From Thiotrichales bacterium (GTDB taxonomy: Bacteria > Pseudomonadota > Gammaproteobacteria > Beggiatoales > Beggiatoaceae): a stretch of 64,000 nt of DNA. Positions 53,230-61,708 of this stretch are shown in pieces; position 1 is the stretch's first letter, and every line of letters begins with the position of its first letter. The stretch spans positions 1-64,000 of the forward strand of contig JADGDE010000004.1 in assembly GCA_016745035.1 (NCBI GenBank), written 5' to 3'. The notes beneath the pieces are model-generated. The model was not told the DNA's origin and ran no database searches. It worked only from the letters and a program-made list of their open reading frames with translations. A program made the position numbers and the translations under genes.

Positions 53230-55152
53230 CTATTGCGGAGAAAATAAATTGTTTTTTAACAAAAAATTATTTACTTTTAACATCGTATTTGCTTTGTTTA
53301 ATAAACGTATTTCAACATCAAAATCCACGGGGTGTAGTTTTATTTCTTCAATCGGTTTGCTGAGTAAATCCTCATCCGTACTAAAGCAGGTGTGCCCTTT
53401 AAATTCCGGTTTCACATTGGGGGGGCAACGTGGGAACATTTCTTCATAGCATGATTGCCCCAGAGCATAGCAATACGTATTGCCTTGTCTGAAATTCCAA
53501 ATATTGTCATTGAGCATAATGGCAAAACGCTGTTGATTATCTAAATCGCTAAGTAAGCTCACGCCAGCAAAGGTATTTTGATAAGGCGTTATTTGTAGCA
53601 AGTCCATGATGGTTGGGGCTATATCAATTTGACTGCCCAGTGTTTGATAGGTTTTGGCTTGCAGTTGTTTTGGTGACCAAATGATTAAGCCTGAGCGAAA
53701 ATATATTTCACGCTTTTCGATGTCAGTGGTGGGTTTTGTATTAGCTTTGTTCGGGAAAAGATTAATTCCGTGATCGCCAACAAAAACAAAGATAGTGTTG
53801 TCAAACCAAGGTTTATGCCGAGATTTTTCAATAAAAGCATTAATCGTATGATCGGTATAATGCATTCCTTTGAGGTAGTTTTGATACATGGGTTCTTCAT
53901 CTTGAAACTGCTCTGCATGGGGAAATTCAATGCCAAAATCATTATCAAAGGGATGATGATTGGATAAAGTTAAAAACTCAGCAAAAAAAGGCGTAGTTTG
54001 TTTATCCAATATTTCCAAGCCATAGTTTAAAACATCAGCATCTGAAATGCCCCAGCCAACCTTTTCGCTATAGCCAGCTTTAAGCATTTTTTTCATGCCG
54101 TGCAAATCTTGGTAGCCATGCGCAGATAAAAACACATCATTATTGGAATAATTTAAACGATAGCCATGAAACCAATGTGTGCTATAGCCATGTTGGCTTA
54201 ATATTTCAGGCAGACAAATGGTGGATAATTGTGGGTATTGAGAATAGATTTGCCCGCCTATGAAATGAGGTAAGACCGAACAGAGGCTAGCAATTTCCCC
54301 GCGGGCGGTTTGGGTGCTGGAAAAATATATATTGGGGAAAAATAAGCCCTCTGTTGCCATGCGGCGTAAATTGGGTGTGGCAAGGGAGTCATCTGCAGCA
54401 ACACCAAGCTCCAAACCTCGAAGAGATTCCATCATAAATACCACCACATTGGCAGATTTAGCACTTTGCGCTGTGCTGGTGCGGATGGTTTTAAATAAGG
54501 GATAAGACTTATCGGGATATGTAGCGGTTTTGGGGATGTTCAATAAGCTGTGCATATCCAGTTTATTAATATCGATTTCTGTTGCTAACACACGGTTGCC
54601 CCATTGATAGACTAAGTGCATTACCGGGTTGGTTTGAGCGGCAATAAAACTCTCTGCTTTTGCATACACCACATAGCCGACACTAAAACTTCCCAAGAGC
54701 AACGCAGAGCCACACAAGTTTAAATAAGTTTTTGATTTTTTTGGTAGGTAAAATAAACTCAAAACCAGCAGTAAGCTCGGCAAGAGCAGGATCAATTGCT
54801 TTTTGGATAATAGCGCCAACACTGAAGATTGAGCATCCACGGCTAATAAGGCGGATTGAATCAAATCAACGGTAATATAATCGTGAAAAAATTCAAATGT
54901 TAGGCTGCTAGATAAATAGATACTGTTAAAAAAAAGCATACATAAAAGCATCATGATGATACCCAAGGCTTTATTAAAATAAAGACTCAAACTCCAAAGG
55001 CTGATGGTCAAACATAAGAGGCTGAAATCATCAATTAAACCAACACCTGAGAATGGCTCGCCGAGTAAAAACCGAAACCCGAAGGATAAAGCTATCAGGG
55101 CAAAAAACCATAAAATAATTGATATTACACACTTATCGTTTTTTTGCTTCAT
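53230..55152 (-). CDS. LTA-synthase-like phosphotransferase (sulfatase/AlkP superfamily)
   Basis: This 640-residue inner-membrane protein has about five N-terminal helices (to residue 185) and a periplasmic catalytic domain of the lipoteichoic acid synthase / phosphoglycerol transferase group. VVVFMMESLRGLELG gives the first metal ligands, FSSTQTARGEIASLCS carries the likely threonine nucleophile, and VGDHGINLF the last metal pair. Gram-negative relatives attach phosphoglycerol or phosphoethanolamine to glycans or lipids (OpgB, EptA types). It is the first gene of the envelope cluster, so a phosphate-modified surface glycan is plausible. No ribosome site of note. Confidence 0.85.
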   Translation of the reverse strand: MKQKNDKCVISIILWFFALIALSFGFRFLLGEPFSGVGLIDDFSLLCLTISLWSLSLYFNKALGIIMMLLCMLFFNSIYLSSSLTFEFFHDYITVDLIQSALLAVDAQSSVLALLSKKQLILLLPSLLLVLSLFYLPKKSKTYLNLCGSALLLGSFSVGYVVYAKAESFIAAQTNPVMHLVYQWGNRVLATEIDINKLDMHSLLNIPKTATYPDKSYPLFKTIRTSTAQSAKSANVVVFMMESLRGLELGVAADDSLATPNLRRMATEGLFFPNIYFSSTQTARGEIASLCSVLPHFIGGQIYSQYPQLSTICLPEILSQHGYSTHWFHGYRLNYSNNDVFLSAHGYQDLHGMKKMLKAGYSEKVGWGISDADVLNYGLEILDKQTTPFFAEFLTLSNHHPFDNDFGIEFPHAEQFQDEEPMYQNYLKGMHYTDHTINAFIEKSRHKPWFDNTIFVFVGDHGINLFPNKANTKPTTDIEKREIYFRSGLIIWSPKQLQAKTYQTLGSQIDIAPTIMDLLQITPYQNTFAGVSLLSDLDNQQRFAIMLNDNIWNFRQGNTYCYALGQSCYEEMFPRCPPNVKPEFKGHTCFSTDEDLLSKPIEEIKLHPVDFDVEIRLLNKANTMLKVNNFLLKNNLFSPQ

Positions 55153-55168
55153 TATTCAAATTTATTGT

Positions 55169-55251
55169 CTGCATAGTGAAATTTAACCGTGGAGCAATGG
55201 CGGTTTTTTGAGTCCTTAAGGAACAAAAGAAAGCCTTTGCGTAACATCAGT
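55169..55251. repeat. MITE-like element, family A, copy 6, left end lost
   Basis: The right end GCGTAACATCAGT and the CCGTGGAGCAATGGCGGTTTTTTG block are present; the left end is missing. It lies between the LTA-synthase-like gene and gspI. Confidence 0.7.
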
Positions 55252-55296
55252 AAAATAAGAAATACGGAGGAAGCTATTCGTGTCATGGGCGCAGGA

Positions 55297-55665
55297 TTAT
55301 AAAAAGCCATCAAGCACGACAATGGCATATTGGCGGGTTTTTTCGGGATAGACTTGGATTTTTATCCGCCGAATCGCAAAATCGGTGGCAAATACTTCGG
55401 TTTGCCAATACCAGGTTTTGTGTCCCATCGGGCTTTTTCCTTGCAGTGTGCCTAACGGTGGGCTTTGTTGTTGCAAGCGTAAACGGCTTAATTCATTTAG
55501 CGCCACCCACTGGGCAAAAGTTTTATCGCGCAAATGCTCACTGTTATGAATAGCGACTTGATAACTTTGGCTCAGCGCCCCTAGGCTAATGCTCAGCACC
55601 GCCAAAGCGACCAACACTTCAAGTAAACTAAAGCCTTGTTCAGTGTAACTGTAAGGCAATGCCAT
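55297..55665 (-). CDS. gspI: Type II secretion minor pseudopilin GspI
   Basis: This 122-residue protein has the prepilin motif EQGFSLLEVLVALAVLSIS (cleavage after the glycine by GspO), a hydrophobic helix, and a GspI-type C-terminal domain (FAQWVALNELSRLRLQQ; RRIKIQVYP). GspI starts the pseudopilus tip with GspJ and GspK. Two starts are possible: ATG 55665, which touches AAAGGAG, or the TTG two codons later at better distance. It overlaps the gspH end by 26 bases. GspJ and GspK are not next to it. Confidence 0.88.
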   Translation of the reverse strand: MALPYSYTEQGFSLLEVLVALAVLSISLGALSQSYQVAIHNSEHLRDKTFAQWVALNELSRLRLQQQSPPLGTLQGKSPMGHKTWYWQTEVFATDFAIRRIKIQVYPEKTRQYAIVVLDGFL

Positions 55666-56122
55666 CTCCTTTGATGCTCAGTGCCTTTGCCTCAGTATCG
55701 TTTTGGCTTTGTAATTGAGCGCTAAAGGCGCTGTGTTCGCCATCAGGGAAAAAAATAATTTGTGGCTGTAAAGTATCTAAACGCTGAATTTGCCCGTCTT
55801 GTTCTATCTGCCAAGCAAAGGTACTGGGAATTGGGCGTGGGTACAAGCTTTTATCCTCATCCAAACTTAACCATTCCCTTGATTCGGGCTGATAACGAAA
55901 AAAACGATACTGCTGCTGATAAATGGCCACCGCATACGGCTGGTTTTCTAAAATCGCTCTATCGGCGAGCAGTTCCAACAAATGGTAAAAGCGTTGTTGC
56001 TCTTGTGCGAGTCGGGTGTCGGTATTGACCAAATTGGGCGAGAGGCTGATAAATCCCAAGATAATCCCAATCAGGCTCACGACTACCAAAGTTTCTAATA
56101 AAGTAAAACCGTGCTGATTTAA
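55640..56122 (-). CDS. gspH: Type II secretion minor pseudopilin GspH, start codon unclear
   Basis: The frame contains a complete prepilin leader region, LNQHGFTLLETLVVVSLIGIILG, and a GspH-like domain (LAQEQQRFYHLLELLADRAILENQPYAVAIY, FFPDGEHSAFSAQL), about 160 residues. But the frame has no ATG, GTG or TTG upstream of the prepilin motif back to the stop at 56209; the first TTG (56089) is inside the membrane helix and would remove the processing site. The conserved part begins exactly at the stop codon of the upstream sulfotransferase gene. So either an unusual start is used or the gene lost its start in a rearrangement. The end given is where similarity begins. Confidence 0.75.
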   Translation of the reverse strand, partial: LNQHGFTLLETLVVVSLIGIILGFISLSPNLVNTDTRLAQEQQRFYHLLELLADRAILENQPYAVAIYQQQYRFFRYQPESREWLSLDEDKSLYPRPIPSTFAWQIEQDGQIQRLDTLQPQIIFFPDGEHSAFSAQLQSQNDTEAKALSIKGDGIALQLH

Positions 56123-57252
56123 GCTTGGGTAAAGCGCTCTTGTATCTCGGTTTTTGATAAGCCAAATTGCTCCAAGGTGTAATGATGGCGACCGTGCTTG
56201 CCACGTTTATTATGCTGCATATAATGTTCGATTTTTTGCAGCATTTCCACTGGCATCGGATAATCAAAATAGCGGTGAATTTTCGCCACCAAGGCATCGG
56301 GGCGATCAATTAATTCACTATAATTGACCTTAAAAATCCGGCCCGCGCCGACACGCTCGTATGTCGCCTCAGCACGCGCGTCGCCCTCGGCTAAAACATC
56401 GAGCCAATAACGTCCTAAATCCTCAGGTTTATTTTGATCACTAAAGCGCTGTCTGCCAATTTGAGCCAAACTGGCACAAGAAGAAACCACTTTCACCGGA
56501 TCGCGTTTGAGATAAACCAAGTTAGCCTCAGGAAAGACTTCGAGCAAGGTATCTAGGTGGAAGGTATGCGCAGGGGCTTTGAGCACCCAATGGCTGTGCG
56601 GCCAGCGCCAGCTTAAATATTGCAATTGCTGACGATAATATTGGTAGTATTCAGTCAGATCTTGATCGCGAAGCCAATGGGCATAGCTATCAACCCGTGC
56701 TCTAAAATCAAATAAATGCGCTATTAAACTATATTCAAACAAACGGCTACACTCCGCAGGGCGATAAGCACTAATGTGGTGGGCGGCGGAAAAACCCTTG
56801 GTCAGTGCCAGTTCTTTACGAATAAAACCTTGCACTTCTTTGATGCGCGGGTCTTTTTCCCATGTTTCAGGATCTGGTACAGGCGTGGGGCTAAGCGCCT
56901 CAGCTAAGGCTAAAAAACGCCCAGAGGGTGACTGGCTGAGCAAATTATGCAAAAGGGTTGTGCCACTGCGAAATAAGCCAACCACAATCAAAGGCGCATT
57001 GACCCGTTGTTGTAAAATCTCTGGATGTTCACGAAACTGGTTTTGTAATTTCAAACGGTTGCCAAGCAGCCGTTCTAAATACAAATTCAGAAAATCTGCG
57101 CCAGTGCTGTGCAGTTTTGCCTCAACATTTAAACTCTCAATCAAACGTTCCAAGGGTTTTACAAAATTATGCGCGCCCCAGTCATCACTACGCTCATTGT
57201 CAACTGCATTTTCCATCAGTTGGGCGGCAGATAAAATCGGCATATGGCTCAT
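56119..57252 (-). CDS. Sulfotransferase-family protein
   Basis: This 377-residue protein has the PAPS-binding loop LIVVGLFRSGTTLLHNLLSQSP (about 89-110) and LVYLKRDPVKVVSSCASLAQIG (the 3'-phosphate loop), and ends with DYPMPVEMLQKIEHYM. Such enzymes transfer sulfate from PAPS to alcohols, sugars or lipids. Its natural acceptor is unknown. It is cytoplasmic by appearance. The stop lies within the start region of gspH. A link to the nearby ATP sulfurylase (sat) is only by pathway, since sat makes the APS from which PAPS is formed. Confidence 0.88.
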   Translation of the reverse strand: MSHMPILSAAQLMENAVDNERSDDWGAHNFVKPLERLIESLNVEAKLHSTGADFLNLYLERLLGNRLKLQNQFREHPEILQQRVNAPLIVVGLFRSGTTLLHNLLSQSPSGRFLALAEALSPTPVPDPETWEKDPRIKEVQGFIRKELALTKGFSAAHHISAYRPAECSRLFEYSLIAHLFDFRARVDSYAHWLRDQDLTEYYQYYRQQLQYLSWRWPHSHWVLKAPAHTFHLDTLLEVFPEANLVYLKRDPVKVVSSCASLAQIGRQRFSDQNKPEDLGRYWLDVLAEGDARAEATYERVGAGRIFKVNYSELIDRPDALVAKIHRYFDYPMPVEMLQKIEHYMQHNKRGKHGRHHYTLEQFGLSKTEIQERFTQA

Positions 57253-57323
57253 GTCGTCGTCTTTTTTTAGGGTTCTTGGGCAAGTCCCTAGCTATTGGGC
57301 GCGATAGCTAGGTCATCGAATAT

Positions 57324-58091
57324 TTAACTTTGCAACTGTTTCAAGGCAGGGTGTTCGGGATAATTCAGTTTTAACACCTTCAGCGCATCAGCGGCCAAAT
57401 CCTCATAAGCCATAGCGCGATAGGCTTTAACCATCATCACCAAGGCATCAGCAACTGCATCAGTGCCATCATAATGTTTAATCACATATTGCGCCCGTCG
57501 TGCTGAGGCAAGATGTGCGCCTCGACGCATATAAAAATCAGCTACATGTAGTTCATAGCGGGCGAGGTTGTTACGCAAATAAACCATGCGCTGGCGGGCA
57601 TCTTTGGCGTATTTACTTTCAGGGAAACGGCTCACCAATGTGTTAAATTCTTTGAAAGATGCTTTGGAGGCTTTTTGGTCGCGCTCAGTCAAATCCAGTG
57701 GCAAATAACGATTAATCAGCCCCATGTTTTGGTTAAAATTCGCCAAGCCTTTGAGGTAATAAGCATAATCGACATTGGCATGGGTGGGGTAAAGCTTGAT
57801 AAAGCGATCAGCAGCGGCAATGGCGGATTCGGGTTCTTCAAATTTATAATAGGCATAGGCAATATCCAATTGTGCCTGCTGGGCGACCCGTCCTAATGGA
57901 TAACGCGCCTCTAATGCTTCATAATAGCGAATCGCGGTTTCAAAATCGCCGTTATTCAGTGCCGTTTTTGCTTCGCTTTGCAAACGTTGTGCTGTCCAAC
58001 GCTCGGTCTCGTCCTGACTTTGAAAGATAGAACATGCCGAGAGCCAAATACTTAGCCCCAGAATGAAAAAGGGGGTTCGTAAAGATTTCAT
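57324..58091 (-). CDS. bamD: Outer-membrane assembly lipoprotein BamD
   Basis: This 255-residue lipoprotein (lipobox LSAC, about residue 20) is built of five TPR repeats, for example AKTALNNGDFETAIRYYEALEARYP and AQLDIAYAYYKFEEPESAIAAADRFIKLYP. It is the essential partner of BamA in folding outer-membrane proteins. Length 245 in E. coli. It is divergent from rluD, the standard arrangement in gammaproteobacteria, with 24 bases between the starts, so promoters overlap the coding ends. Confidence 0.97.
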   Translation of the reverse strand: MKSLRTPFFILGLSIWLSACSIFQSQDETERWTAQRLQSEAKTALNNGDFETAIRYYEALEARYPLGRVAQQAQLDIAYAYYKFEEPESAIAAADRFIKLYPTHANVDYAYYLKGLANFNQNMGLINRYLPLDLTERDQKASKASFKEFNTLVSRFPESKYAKDARQRMVYLRNNLARYELHVADFYMRRGAHLASARRAQYVIKHYDGTDAVADALVMMVKAYRAMAYEDLAADALKVLKLNYPEHPALKQLQS

Positions 58092-58115
58092 AAAACACCT
58101 TTGAGCTGATTACAC

Positions 58116-59090
58116 GTGATTTTACCTGCAAGTACCGATATTGCCAGCGACTTAGACGAAACGCAAACGATTCCTGAATCCGAACGCGGGCAACGTTTGG
58201 ATCGTATTTTAGCAAGTTTATACCCTGATTACTCCCGTAGTCGTCTACAACAATGGTTAAAACAGGGCAATATTCGCATTAATGGCGCGACAGATGTCCC
58301 GGCTAAGACCAAAATGCAAGGCGGCGAGCGCATTACGCTGGATATTCCGAAAGAAGCCCAAGGCACTTGGCAGCCCGAGGACATCCCTTTAAATATCGTC
58401 TATGAAGATGAGGCGATTATCATCGTCAATAAACCCGTGGGGCTGGTTGTCCACCCTGGTGCTGGCAATCATACTGGCACGATGGTCAATGCGCTATTAC
58501 ACCATCAGCCCGAATTGATAAACCTGCCCCGCGCTGGCATCGTCCACCGCTTAGATAAAGACACTTCAGGTCTATTAGTGGTTGCCAAGCAACTACCTGC
58601 GCACACGCATTTGGTTGCCCAATTACAAGCCCGCGCCTTTGAGCGCACTTATCGGGCGGTGGCAAACGGCGTATTTACCGCCGGTGGTGTGGTCGATGCC
58701 CCGATTGGACGCGACCCGCATCACCGCACCCGCATGGCGGTGGTGCATAACGGGCGCGATGCCGTGACGCATTATAAAGTCATTAGCCGTTTTGAAAAGC
58801 ATTGTTATTTAGAACTTAAACTCGAAACCGGGCGTACCCATCAAATCCGGGTACATATGGCGCATTTACGCCACCCGCTGTTTGGTGATAAAACCTATGG
58901 TCGTCAAGTACGTTTGCCCTCAGGTCTGGATGAAAGCTCGATTCAATATTTACAACAGTTCAAGCGCCAAGCCTTACATGCCTATGGCCTTGGTTTAGAA
59001 CACCCCAGTACTGGCGAGTGGATGAGCTGGCAAGCCCCGTTGCCTGAGGATATGCAACATTTATTAAATATTTTGGGTCATCAACCATAG
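58116..59090 (+). CDS. rluD: 23S rRNA pseudouridine synthase RluD
   Basis: This 324-residue enzyme makes pseudouridines 1911, 1915 and 1917 in helix 69 of 23S rRNA. An S4-like domain (GQRLDRILASLYPDYSRSRLQQWLKQGNIRING) precedes the catalytic domain with HRLDKDTSGLLVVAK and its aspartate. The start is GTG at 58116. One of its products, pseudouridine 1915, is the target of RlmH, coded at 23562. It is divergent from bamD; the multicopper-oxidase-like yfiH gene that usually follows is absent. Confidence 0.97.
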   Translation: MILPASTDIASDLDETQTIPESERGQRLDRILASLYPDYSRSRLQQWLKQGNIRINGATDVPAKTKMQGGERITLDIPKEAQGTWQPEDIPLNIVYEDEAIIIVNKPVGLVVHPGAGNHTGTMVNALLHHQPELINLPRAGIVHRLDKDTSGLLVVAKQLPAHTHLVAQLQARAFERTYRAVANGVFTAGGVVDAPIGRDPHHRTRMAVVHNGRDAVTHYKVISRFEKHCYLELKLETGRTHQIRVHMAHLRHPLFGDKTYGRQVRLPSGLDESSIQYLQQFKRQALHAYGLGLEHPSTGEWMSWQAPLPEDMQHLLNILGHQP

Positions 59091-59097
59091 GTATTTT

Positions 59098-59316
59098 ATG
59101 GCAGAATTACTTGCGGAATTGCTATCGGGAGTATGGCGATTTCTAGTTCATTTATTTGTTGAGTTAATGCTGGAAATGGCGATTAAAGGGCTTGGCTTTA
59201 TACTGGTCAAACCTTTTTCTCAGAAAAACGATATGGACAGTGGCTTGTCGGCTGTGGTGGGGATTTTGGCTTGGGTTGGTATTTTTGTGATTGCCTATGC
59301 CTTGTTTTCTTCATAA
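59098..59316 (+). CDS. 72-residue membrane protein of unknown function
   Basis: This small protein has an amphipathic or membrane N-terminal half (LLSGVWRFLVHLFVELMLEMAIKGLGFILV) and a second helix (GLSAVVGILAWVGIFVIAYALF). It starts seven bases after the rluD stop and is followed by a strong bidirectional terminator, so it is part of the rluD transcript. Not recognised. Confidence 0.65.
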   Translation: MAELLAELLSGVWRFLVHLFVELMLEMAIKGLGFILVKPFSQKNDMDSGLSAVVGILAWVGIFVIAYALFSS

Positions 59317-59326
59317 CCAGGCATAA

Positions 59327-59361
59327 AAAAACCTGACCGATAAGAAATCGGTCAGGTTTTT
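59327..59361. terminator. Bidirectional Rho-independent terminator
   Basis: AAAAACCTGACCGAT and ATCGGTCAGGTTTTT form a perfect 15-bp stem with an AAGAA loop. The A/T runs on both sides serve the rluD transcript and the convergent sat transcript. Confidence 0.95.
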
Positions 59362-59378
59362 GTGCAATCGCTTAGCGT

Positions 59379-60575
59379 TTATTTGCCAGCGACTTCATTT
59401 TGATAGTAGTCCATCAAAATTTGTGCAACTTCAGGACGTGAGAATTCTGGAGGAGGTGCTTTACCTTCAGATAACATTTCACGGACTTTGGTGCCAGATA
59501 AGAGGACGAAGTCTTCTTTGGTGTGGTCAGGCACATCGCGCATCATCACAACTTTATTCAATTTCTTCGAGTAAGCGGTGTGATCTGCTTCATAAACTTG
59601 AATTTCTAAAGCGCCTTCTGGGACTTGGTCGTGGAAGATGGTTTGGGCATCAAACGCGCCGTAGTAGTCGCCAACGCCAGCGTGGTCACGACCAACGATG
59701 AAGTGGGTGCAACCGCAGTTTTGACGGAAGACCGCGTGTAATACCGCTTCGCGTGGACCTGCGTATAACATATCAAAGCCGTAGCCTGTGATCATGACGG
59801 TGTTAGGCTCGAAGTAAACTTCAACCATTTTACGAATCGCGCCATCACGGACGTGAGCTGGAATATCGCCTTTTTTCAGTTTACCTAAGAGCATGTGAAT
59901 TAAAATGCCGTCGGTGCCGAGATCTTTTTTCGCCATGTGGCAAAGTTCTTCGTGCGCACGATGCATAGGGTTACGGGTTTGGAAAGCAACCACTTTTTGC
60001 CAACCATGTTCTTGAATTTCGTTACGAATTTCAACGCAGGTACGGAAGGTATCTGGGAAGTCAGTTTGGAAGTAGCTGAAGTTCAGGACTTGGATAGGAC
60101 CTGAAATAGCAATGTTACCTTGGCTTAAGAAAGTGCTAACACCAATGTGATCGGAATCGGTGGTGGCATAAACTTTTTCCGCGATGGTTTGCATTTGCTC
60201 ATCGGTAAATTCTTCGATAGATTCGATGTCTTGAATCGCAAGGACGGGGTTGCCCTCAACATTAGGGTCACGTAAAGCGATACGTTTCGCGTCTTTGATA
60301 CCGCTCACGTCTTTGGTTAAGTTAAGCACTGGGGTGGGCCAGAAAGTCCCATCAGCGGTGTGCATGTTGTCAGCTACGCCAACAGCATCAGCAACAGTCA
60401 TGTAACCAGTTAAAGGGGTGAAGTAACCCCCGCCTAACATGACCGCATTAGCAGCAGCGGCTGAGCTAAGTAATAAACTTGGCAAGGTTTCAGCTTCAGC
60501 TTGTAGCGCGTGATGCTTTTCTTGGTCGTAAACGAATAATGGGGTTAATGTCTCAGAACCGTGAGGTTTGATCAT
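59379..60575 (-). CDS. sat: ATP sulfurylase, dissimilatory type
   Basis: This 398-residue enzyme joins sulfate and ATP to APS, or in sulfur oxidisers runs in reverse to make ATP from APS and pyrophosphate. It is of the homo-oligomeric Sat/MET3 type, not CysDN. QTRNPMHRAHEELC (the HxxH site), GRDHAGVGDYYGAFDAQ and FVLLSGTKVREMLSEGK are the family motifs. AGGAGATC ten bases upstream sets the start. No aprAB or APS kinase lies in the window. A MITE remnant starts 20 bases upstream of the ATG, so the promoter must be inside or beyond it. Confidence 0.96.
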   Translation of the reverse strand: MIKPHGSETLTPLFVYDQEKHHALQAEAETLPSLLLSSAAAANAVMLGGGYFTPLTGYMTVADAVGVADNMHTADGTFWPTPVLNLTKDVSGIKDAKRIALRDPNVEGNPVLAIQDIESIEEFTDEQMQTIAEKVYATTDSDHIGVSTFLSQGNIAISGPIQVLNFSYFQTDFPDTFRTCVEIRNEIQEHGWQKVVAFQTRNPMHRAHEELCHMAKKDLGTDGILIHMLLGKLKKGDIPAHVRDGAIRKMVEVYFEPNTVMITGYGFDMLYAGPREAVLHAVFRQNCGCTHFIVGRDHAGVGDYYGAFDAQTIFHDQVPEGALEIQVYEADHTAYSKKLNKVVMMRDVPDHTKEDFVLLSGTKVREMLSEGKAPPPEFSRPEVAQILMDYYQNEVAGK

Positions 60576-60594
60576 TGGCGATCTCCTAATAGTT

Positions 60595-60669
60595 ACTCAT
60601 GTTACGCATTATTCAGGTTTGTTGCCTGTATAGTGAGATTTAGCTGTGAAGCCTTTACGTAACACCAGA
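60595..60669. repeat. MITE-like element, family A, copy 7 (short) in the sat leader
   Basis: Ends ACTCATGTTACGCA and ACGTAACACCAGA; inner GTTGCCTGTATAGTGAGATTTAGC is shared with copy 6. It is diverged and 75 bp long. The gap from here to gspC (60796) holds no other feature that I can support. Confidence 0.6.
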
Positions 60670-60796
60670 TAGTTAGCTGTTTTTATAAGCAGCACCCACA
60701 AAACTTGCAAAATACGGCTTAAATGCAGGGACATTATATAACCGTGCTTATAAAAAGCCTTATCGTGCTTATTTATGTCGGCATAAGTGGCAACGC

Positions 60797-61660
60797 TTAG
60801 AAACGAAAAGACACCGATAAGGGTTTGCCTTTGCGGACTAAGTCCAGTTGTAATTCTCGCGCAGTTTGTAGTTTTTGTAGAGCACCGAGGCTTTGTAAAT
60901 TGCCAGTCAGGGCAATCCCGTTAATACGGGTAATCACATCACCGGTTTTTAAATCCAGTTGTGCCAGCAGGCGCTTGTCGCGCCCGGGGCTGATCATATA
61001 GCCTTGAAATTTGCCTTGGGTTTTCATCGGTTTCAGACGTAGCCATTTGCCGAGATCGCTGGGGTTTCTTAATACTTGAGAGCGAATATCGCCTAGCGCT
61101 AGTGGGGGTGTGTTAGTTTTCTTTATCGATGAATCTAGGGAGGTCTGCTTCGATTTCATTTTCAAGGTTTCATATTGTTGATCATGACCCTGTTGTCGTC
61201 TTAATACCACTTTATCGGGATGAACGGTATCGAGCACCACGCCGCTGGGCAAGGTGCGTTCGGGACGATAAACCCGGGCTTTGCCATCGGGACCTGCAAT
61301 AATCGCGGTAGCCAGTTGTGGGTTGGTACTAAATAAAGTGCCTTTTAAATCTAATTTAAGACGGGTTTCTGGTGCGGTATTACGATCAAGCACAGGCGCT
61401 GTGTTGGCTTTATTTGTCGTTTGCGCCGTTGTCTCTGGCTTTTTACCAAACCAATGTTGTTGCAATAGCACTGACCAGTCGTATTGCTTTGGCATAGAAC
61501 GCTCTGTGATTAATGCCTTGCTGCTGAGTTGATTCGGTAAATGTAAAGGGTGTTGAATTTGCCAGATTAGGCTACTGGTAGCATAGCCAATGACTAAGGC
61601 CAGCCCTAAACTGAGTAACAAGTTTGAATAATATAAACCGCTGGACCATAGCCTAGTCAC
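60797..61660 (-). CDS. gspC: Type II secretion inner-membrane protein GspC
   Basis: This 287-residue protein has one membrane helix (about 12-33), the homology region that contacts GspD (LKLDLKGTLFSTNPQLATAIIAGPDGKARVYRPERTL) and a C-terminal PDZ domain (KTGDVITRINGIALTGNLQSLGALQKLQ). GspC links the inner-membrane platform to the secretin and helps select substrates. It is alone here, far from gspD (45349) and gspI/H (55297). It starts 48 bases behind the TonB receptor gene in transcription direction. Confidence 0.9.
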   Translation of the reverse strand: MTRLWSSGLYYSNLLLSLGLALVIGYATSSLIWQIQHPLHLPNQLSSKALITERSMPKQYDWSVLLQQHWFGKKPETTAQTTNKANTAPVLDRNTAPETRLKLDLKGTLFSTNPQLATAIIAGPDGKARVYRPERTLPSGVVLDTVHPDKVVLRRQQGHDQQYETLKMKSKQTSLDSSIKKTNTPPLALGDIRSQVLRNPSDLGKWLRLKPMKTQGKFQGYMISPGRDKRLLAQLDLKTGDVITRINGIALTGNLQSLGALQKLQTARELQLDLVRKGKPLSVSFRF

Positions 61661-61708
61661 AAGATATATCCTTGTCTGGGAACATAAGCACCTAAGGGCA
61701 TGGGCAGA

